Positions 3,442 through 7,420 of a stretch of 7,420 nucleotides of DNA are shown here, piece by piece. Positions within the stretch are counted from its first letter, which is position 1. Each line of letters opens with the position of its first letter. This DNA comes from a bacterium (GTDB lineage: Bacteria; SZUA-182; SZUA-191). The notes beneath the pieces are model-generated. The model was not told the origin of the DNA. It did not search any database and saw only the letters and a program-made list of their open reading frames with translations. The position numbers were made by a program, and so were the translations under genes. The stretch is from NCBI GenBank assembly GCA_003230535.1, contig QIEW01000033.1, forward strand, positions 1 to 7,420. The letters run 5' to 3'.

Positions 3442-5496
3442 GCCACAACCTGGAAGGTCTGCCAGGAAGGTTGGTGTGACTACACCTCGATCAAGACGGC
3501 CATTGAGGCCCCCACAACCGTAGATGGTGATACAGTGTTGGTGTCCGGGGGGACGTATGTGGAGCGCATCAACTTTGGGGGCAAGGCCATCACCGTCCAA
3601 TCCGTAAACGGTGCCGCCAGTACCATTATTGACGGTAATGCCAATGGCAGCGTGGTAACCTTTGAGAATAGCGAGGTCGCCAGCTCGGTGCTGGACGGAT
3701 TTACGATTACCAATGGAAGCGGCAACAATGAGGAAGGAGTTAAGCGTGGTGGCGGAATTTATTGCGTTAACTCATCTTCACCGACTATTGCCAATTGCAC
3801 TATCCGCAGCAATAACGCAAATAATGGCGGGGGGATTTGGTGCTCCTCCTCCCCCACCATCACCAACTGCACCATCAGCGCCAATACAGGCTACAGCGGT
3901 GGTGGTGGGATTTATTGCTACGACTCCTCGCCGACGATTACTAATTGCGATATTAATATTAACAACGGGGCAGGAATTTTCTGCGATTGGCACTCCTCGC
4001 CGACGATTACCGACTGTACGATCACTGGCAACAAACGCAGTGGGATTTATTGCAATTACTCATCGCCAGAGATTAACAATTGTACCATTAGCAATAATGA
4101 TGCTGGCTTTGGCGGCGGGATTTATTGTTACGGTTCTTCGCCTTCGATTATCAATTGCACCATCAGCGGCAATACCAGCAGAATACTAGGTGGTGGTGGG
4201 ATTCTTTGCTGGGACAACTCGTCCCCAGAAATTACTAATTGCACTATCAGCAGCAATTATAATTATGGTTATGCCGGTGGGGGGATTTTTTGTGAATACT
4301 CTAGTTCGCCTTCCATTACTGATTGCATCATTAGAAATAACTATTCCGGTTGGCTGGGAGGCGGGATTTATTGCGGCATGTCCTCGTCTCCTACAATTGA
4401 TAATTGCCAAATCAGCAATAACACCTCCAGGAACGGCGCTGGGATTGCGTGCAAGGATGCTTCCTCGCCTTCAATTACCAATTGCACAATTAGCAGCAAT
4501 AGGGCTTACTTTCTAGCCGGCGGCATTGGCTGCTATGAATCTTCACCCATAATTTCAGGATGTCGAATAGACAACAACAGGGCTTTGTATGGCGGAGGCG
4601 TGGGTTTAGGAAGCTCATCTTCGAAGATCATCAACTGCACCATTACAGGAAACACTGCCAGTATGTATGCCAGTGGAATCGGTTCCTATGATTCTTCTCC
4701 GACAATTATTAATTGCACTATAGGAGATAATGCAACTGATGACAGCGGAGGGGGAATGGGTTCCTATAGTTCCGAAGGCAACGGCTTCTTCCCCACTGTG
4801 GTCAACAGCATCCTGTGGGGAGATACCAATGGGGGAAGTCCCAGGGAAGTCTATTTGTATGATGCAAATAGTTCAATTGCCATTACTTATTCCGATGTTC
4901 AGGGTGGTGACCCTGGCAATCCCGGTTCACCTTGGCTGGGACTGGGCAACATAGATGCTGACCCGCAGTTTGTGGGTGGCAACAACTATCACCTGACCGC
5001 TGATTCACCCTGCATTGATAGGGGCAGGGACGGAGGTGATATACCAATTGATGATATAGACGGTGATGTCCGGCCATGGGATATGCCCGCACCCAATAAT
5101 CCTACGGCCTATGATATGGGGTCGGATGAGTATGTGGGTGAGTCGGCAGAACCTATCGTCACCATCTCCACCGACCAACCTTCCTATGCCACTGGCGATA
5201 CTATGGAGGTAACCCTGGAGATTATCGCCGGGAGCGCGCCTACGACAGCTGACCTGTATATCCGTTTAAAGTTGCCTAACGGCGCCTACCGTTATTACCC
5301 AAACATGAGTAGTTCTCCTAAGCCTGTAAAACACTCCTGGACGGTGACCGATTTTGGCCCGGCGGTGTTCTTCAGCTACACCTTCGGCGGCGGCGCGCCC
5401 AGCGGAGGATACACCTGGCAGACCGCCCTTACCGAGCCCGGGACGTCCACTCTCATCGGGGAGCTAAGCACGGCGTCATTTACTTTCTCCCCATAA
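3343..5496 (+). CDS. Secreted right-handed parallel beta-helix repeat protein
   Basis: 717 residues. A Sec signal peptide covers about residues 1-33: MRK, a hydrophobic core, then cleavage near AGA/A. The Cys at 16 and 21 do not fit a lipobox. Residues 35-135 start the helix (DGDTVLVSGGTYVERINF, then SVLDGFTITNGSG). Residues 136-494 form about 14 coils of the type GGGIYC-xxSSPTITNCTISxN, each about 22-28 residues. Two cysteines recur at fixed places in most coils. Residues 537-597 have the choice-of-anchor-Q-like block: DADPQFVGGNNYHL, SPCIDRG, DIDGDVRPWD and YDMGSDEY. Residues 603-717 are a separate beta-rich domain (VTISTDQPSYATGDTMEVTLEI to SFTFSP). Such proteins are exported and often bind or cleave polysaccharide or act in adhesion. 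No catalytic motif is visible, so the function is unknown. It is the only complete gene attached to the leader repeat. Confidence 0.88.
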   Translation: MRKEMWGKLVVGLLLCSGLVCYGWLGSVTLAGAATTWKVCQEGWCDYTSIKTAIEAPTTVDGDTVLVSGGTYVERINFGGKAITVQSVNGAASTIIDGNANGSVVTFENSEVASSVLDGFTITNGSGNNEEGVKRGGGIYCVNSSSPTIANCTIRSNNANNGGGIWCSSSPTITNCTISANTGYSGGGGIYCYDSSPTITNCDININNGAGIFCDWHSSPTITDCTITGNKRSGIYCNYSSPEINNCTISNNDAGFGGGIYCYGSSPSIINCTISGNTSRILGGGGILCWDNSSPEITNCTISSNYNYGYAGGGIFCEYSSSPSITDCIIRNNYSGWLGGGIYCGMSSSPTIDNCQISNNTSRNGAGIACKDASSPSITNCTISSNRAYFLAGGIGCYESSPIISGCRIDNNRALYGGGVGLGSSSSKIINCTITGNTASMYASGIGSYDSSPTIINCTIGDNATDDSGGGMGSYSSEGNGFFPTVVNSILWGDTNGGSPREVYLYDANSSIAITYSDVQGGDPGNPGSPWLGLGNIDADPQFVGGNNYHLTADSPCIDRGRDGGDIPIDDIDGDVRPWDMPAPNNPTAYDMGSDEYVGESAEPIVTISTDQPSYATGDTMEVTLEIIAGSAPTTADLYIRLKLPNGAYRYYPNMSSSPKPVKHSWTVTDFGPAVFFSYTFGGGAPSGGYTWQTALTEPGTSTLIGELSTASFTFSP
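3748..4824 (+). repeat. Coding repeats: about 14 beta-helix coils
   Basis: Imperfect direct repeats of about 66-84 bp in frame with the 717-residue protein. Each encodes GGGI[YWF]C, a variable loop, SSP[TS]I, a [ND]C pair and TISxN. The DNA has drifted more than the protein: the same residues use different codons (tgt/tgc, aat/aac, tcg/tcc/tca). The coil pattern is therefore kept by selection rather than by recent duplication. Confidence 0.85.
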
Positions 5497-5529
5497 ATAT
5501 TGGACAGGGGGACTGAGGGGGATTTTTTT
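5488..5529 (+). terminator. Possible weak rho-independent terminator after the beta-helix gene
   Basis: TCCCC (5488-5492) can pair with GGGGA (5518-5522), followed at once by seven Ts (5523-5529). The stem is only five pairs and the loop is long (25 bases). A second G run at 5507-5511 competes, and the stem overlaps the stop codon region. The T run directly after a G-rich arm is the main support. Confidence 0.3.
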
Positions 5530-5566
5530 GTGGCGAATTGCATTCTGACTCTATATCAATAATAAT

Positions 5567-5992
5567 ATGTTATCCTACCGACAGATGTCAGTTAAACAGA
5601 AGGCGCAGGTTGTCCAACAGCTTAAGGAATGGCTGGAGGGGCGGGAGGAAATAATATTTTCCTACTTGCATGGCTCGTTCGTGGAGGAGAAACATTTTCG
5701 GGATATAGATGTGGCGGTTTTTGTGGATGAGCGGCGGGTAGAGGCGGATAGGGCGTTGGAGTATGGGCTGGATGTGGGGACGCAACTCGATATGAGCTTC
5801 GGGCTGCCGATAGATATCAGGGTGCTCAATTATACCTCATTGGGGTTCCGCTACCACGCCAGCCAAGGCAGGCTGCTTACCTGCCGTGATGATGACCTCC
5901 GGGTAGAGATAGTAACTCGCATCTGGAGTCTGTATTTTGACCAGTTGCCACTGAAGCGGCGGTTTCTACAAGACAGGTATGGTGAAAGCTGA
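5567..5992 (+). CDS. mntA: MntA-type nucleotidyltransferase antitoxin (type VII TA)
   Basis: 141 residues. The minimal nucleotidyltransferase signature is clear: HGSFVEEKHFRDIDVAVF with G36-S37 and the metal-binding D46 and D48, and a third acidic residue D83 in LPIDIRVLN. In characterised MntA-HepT systems this enzyme transfers AMP from ATP to a tyrosine of HepT and silences it. The substrate protein is encoded directly downstream with a one-base overlap. The start is uncertain: ATG 5567 and ATG 5585 are both possible and neither has a clear Shine-Dalgarno sequence. The 5585 start (MSVKQKAQVV) still keeps the whole domain. AATAAT at 5561-5566 could be a -10 element, which would favour the later start, but its -35 partner (TTGCAT, 5538-5543) is poor. 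Confidence 0.88.
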   Translation: MLSYRQMSVKQKAQVVQQLKEWLEGREEIIFSYLHGSFVEEKHFRDIDVAVFVDERRVEADRALEYGLDVGTQLDMSFGLPIDIRVLNYTSLGFRYHASQGRLLTCRDDDLRVEIVTRIWSLYFDQLPLKRRFLQDRYGES

Positions 5993-6423
5993 TGAGTAAA
6001 ATAAATACAGAGCGGCTGGAGATGCTGTTGGGAGAGTTACGCCAGGCGCGGGGCAAACTACAGGCCATAGCTCAAAAACCGGAGGCAACAGTCTTATCCA
6101 GCGCCGCAGATACGGATATAATGAAATATAACCTCATCATTGCTATCCAGGCAGCCATAGATATATGTTATCATATCGTGGCAAAGGAGGGGGGCCGTGC
6201 CCCGCAAGGCTACGGGGATTGCTTTAAGATATTAGGCGAGCGGGAGATTATATCACTTCCGTTTGCTCAAAAGTTGGGGCGGATGGCCAAGTTTCGCAAT
6301 CTGCTGGTGCATCTATACGGGGAAGTGGATGACCAGCGGGTTTACCGCATCATGCGGGAGGATTTGTCAGATTTGGAGAAGTTCGAGGCTCGGTTAGGAA
6401 GCTTCCTGGCTAAAAATATTTAA
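5992..6423 (+). CDS. hepT: HepT-type HEPN ribonuclease toxin (type VII TA)
   Basis: 143 residues, normal for HepT/DUF86. The protein is mostly helical. The active-site motif R-x4-H-x-Y is complete as RNLLVHLY (R102, H107, Y109). R and H are the RNase residues of HEPN domains, and Y109 matches the tyrosine AMPylated by MntA in studied systems. KYNLIIAIQAAIDICYHIV (residues 45-63) is the typical helix before it, with FAQKLGRMAKF leading into the motif. The start overlaps the mntA stop by one base (TGATG), so the pair is coupled. The toxin cleaves RNA when not modified; the target is not visible. Its stop lies 20 bases before the porB ATG, so porB may be transcribed together with it. Confidence 0.92.
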   Translation: MSKINTERLEMLLGELRQARGKLQAIAQKPEATVLSSAADTDIMKYNLIIAIQAAIDICYHIVAKEGGRAPQGYGDCFKILGEREIISLPFAQKLGRMAKFRNLLVHLYGEVDDQRVYRIMREDLSDLEKFEARLGSFLAKNI

Positions 6424-6443
6424 TCGGAAAAGGAGAATAAGTC

Positions 6444-7376
6444 ATGGTAAACTTAAAAGAGTTATCCCGTCATCCGGAGTCCTTGGCGGGCGGCCATAGG
6501 TTATGCGCCGGCTGCGGAGCGTCTATTGTGGTGCGGCAGATACTGATGGCCGCGGAGCATCCGGTGGTCGCGGCGTCGTGTACGGGTTGTCTGGAAGTGG
6601 CCACCTCCATTTACCCTTATACGGCGTGGCGTATACCATGGATCCACAGCGCCTTTGAGAATGTCGCCGCCAGTTTATCCGGCATAGAGGCTATGTATAA
6701 TTCTCTAAAGAGACAGGGCAAATTCCCCAAGGATAAGAGGATTGACTTTATTGCCTTCGGCGGGGACGGCGGCACTTATGACATCGGCTTGCAGGCTCTC
6801 TCAGGAGCGCTGGAGCGCGGCCACCGGATGCTGTATGTTTGTTATGATAATGGGGCTTATATGAATACCGGTATCCAACGTTCCTCGTCTACTCCCCGCG
6901 GCGCCCATACCACTACTAGCCCCGCCGGAACGGTCATTCCCGGCAAGCAGCAGTATTCCAAAAACTTAACTAAAATTGTGGCCGCCCATAATATTCCCTA
7001 TGTAGCCCAAGCGGCGCCTTCCAACTGGCGCGACCTGATTACCAAAACCAAGAAAGCGCTAAATATGTCGGGACCGACTTTTATGAATGTCATTGCCCCC
7101 TGTCACCGCGGGTGGCGGGTGGAGGTGGATTCGGCGATTGCTTTTTCCCGCCTGGCGGTGGAGAGCTGCTTCTGGCCCTTGTATGAAATAGAAGACGGCA
7201 GGCTGCATATCACCTATAAGCCGCGGGTAAAAAAGCCGCTGGGGGATTGGTTAAAGCTCCAGGGACGATTTAAGCATCTGTTTAAGCCCGAAAACCAAAC
7301 AATTCTTGATGAGCTCCAGGATACGGTTAACCAACAGTGGGAAAAACTACTCGAACAGGATGGTAAGGTCATATAA
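6444..7376 (+). CDS. porB: 2-oxoacid (pyruvate):ferredoxin oxidoreductase, beta subunit
   Basis: 310 residues, full length for the family, with AAGGAG (6430-6435) eight bases before ATG. It binds TPP and the proximal [4Fe-4S] cluster. Visible cluster ligands are C21 and C24 (HRLCAGCGAS), C49 (SCTGC) and C220 (APCHRGW). The 3- and 25-residue spacings between the first three agree with the known enzyme. The TPP motif is FGGDGGTYDIG (D108), with the later YDNGAYMNTG (N136, N141). TAWRIPWIHSAFEN and IQRSSSTPRGA are typical of the pyruvate enzyme's beta chain, while HTTTSPAGTVIPGK covers the substrate-side loop. It must combine with the porA product encoded 5.8 kb upstream. In most genomes porA and porB are adjacent, so the island between them is unusual. 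The gene itself looks undamaged. Confidence 0.96.
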   Translation: MVNLKELSRHPESLAGGHRLCAGCGASIVVRQILMAAEHPVVAASCTGCLEVATSIYPYTAWRIPWIHSAFENVAASLSGIEAMYNSLKRQGKFPKDKRIDFIAFGGDGGTYDIGLQALSGALERGHRMLYVCYDNGAYMNTGIQRSSSTPRGAHTTTSPAGTVIPGKQQYSKNLTKIVAAHNIPYVAQAAPSNWRDLITKTKKALNMSGPTFMNVIAPCHRGWRVEVDSAIAFSRLAVESCFWPLYEIEDGRLHITYKPRVKKPLGDWLKLQGRFKHLFKPENQTILDELQDTVNQQWEKLLEQDGKVI

Positions 7377-7391
7377 CCCGAATAATTCGGG
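7377..7391 (+). terminator. Hairpin directly after porB
   Basis: CCCGAA (7377-7382) and TTCGGG (7386-7391) form a perfect six-pair stem with a three-base TAA loop, starting at the first base after the porB stop. Only a short T stretch (attt) follows, so termination would be weak. It may instead protect the mRNA 3' end. Confidence 0.45.
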
Positions 7392-7420
7392 ATTTATAAC
7401 ACGCTCCCGTTGGTCGCTTC

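Noticed and set aside
3662-4516. Long open frames in another + frame inside the beta-helix gene, and minus-strand frames opposite it
   Set aside because: They arise from the repetitive codons of the coil repeats. Their proteins are low-complexity and match nothing I know.
3748-4824. Regular repeats that might suggest a CRISPR array
   Set aside because: The repeats vary in length and sequence, lie in frame within one long gene, and encode beta-helix coils. There are no uniform repeats with unique spacers.

Overview
The window comes from an anaerobic bacterium of unresolved phylum. It opens inside porA and closes just after porB, which encode the alpha and beta subunits of a 2-oxoacid (probably pyruvate):ferredoxin oxidoreductase. 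This oxygen-sensitive TPP/Fe-S enzyme is typical of strict anaerobes. The beta-helix protein with a choice-of-anchor-Q-like tail and the crowd of toxin-antitoxin (TA) genes fit a genome with many accessory genes. The sequence does not allow a firmer taxonomic call.

Layout, all on the + strand: porA 3' end (1-603); TA pair 1, ParE/RelE type, whose antitoxin is frameshifted near its end (681-1167); leader copy 1 (1166-1297); TA pair 2, an AbrB-like/unknown antitoxin plus a VapC PIN toxin (1309-1907); leader copy 2 joined to an internally deleted toxin remnant (1926-2133); TA pair 3, a 58-residue antitoxin plus a divergent ParE/RelE toxin (2157-2629); leader copy 3, still an open 44-codon signal-peptide ORF (2649-2818); TA pair 4, ParE/RelE type and related to pair 1 (2831-3288); leader copy 4 as the true 5' end of a 717-residue secreted parallel beta-helix protein (3318-5496); a MntA-HepT (type VII) TA pair (5567-6423); and porB (6444-7376), followed by a small hairpin. 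No gene-free stretch exceeds 300 bases. The gaps 1168-1308, 1908-2156 and 2630-2830 are largely filled by the leader copies and toxin remnants. I see nothing definite in 604-680.

The most striking structure is a repeat of about 75-125 bp, made of the ribosome-binding site plus signal-peptide coding region of the beta-helix gene. It occurs four times, once after each of four consecutive TA pairs, but only the last copy leads into the full gene. Copy 2, and perhaps copy 1, is joined to the 3' end of a ParE/RelE-type toxin gene whose antitoxin and toxin 5' part are gone. This suggests a tandem leader-TA array that grew by duplication and shrank by deletion, sitting between two genes that normally lie side by side. 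Whether the leader is a recombination site, a relic of tandem beta-helix paralogues, or has a role of its own cannot be settled from this window.

The por genes are metabolic. The five TA pairs are probable stability or stress modules. The beta-helix protein is probably exported. I see no evidence that these parts act together biochemically, but porB now lies 20 bp behind hepT and may depend on island transcription.
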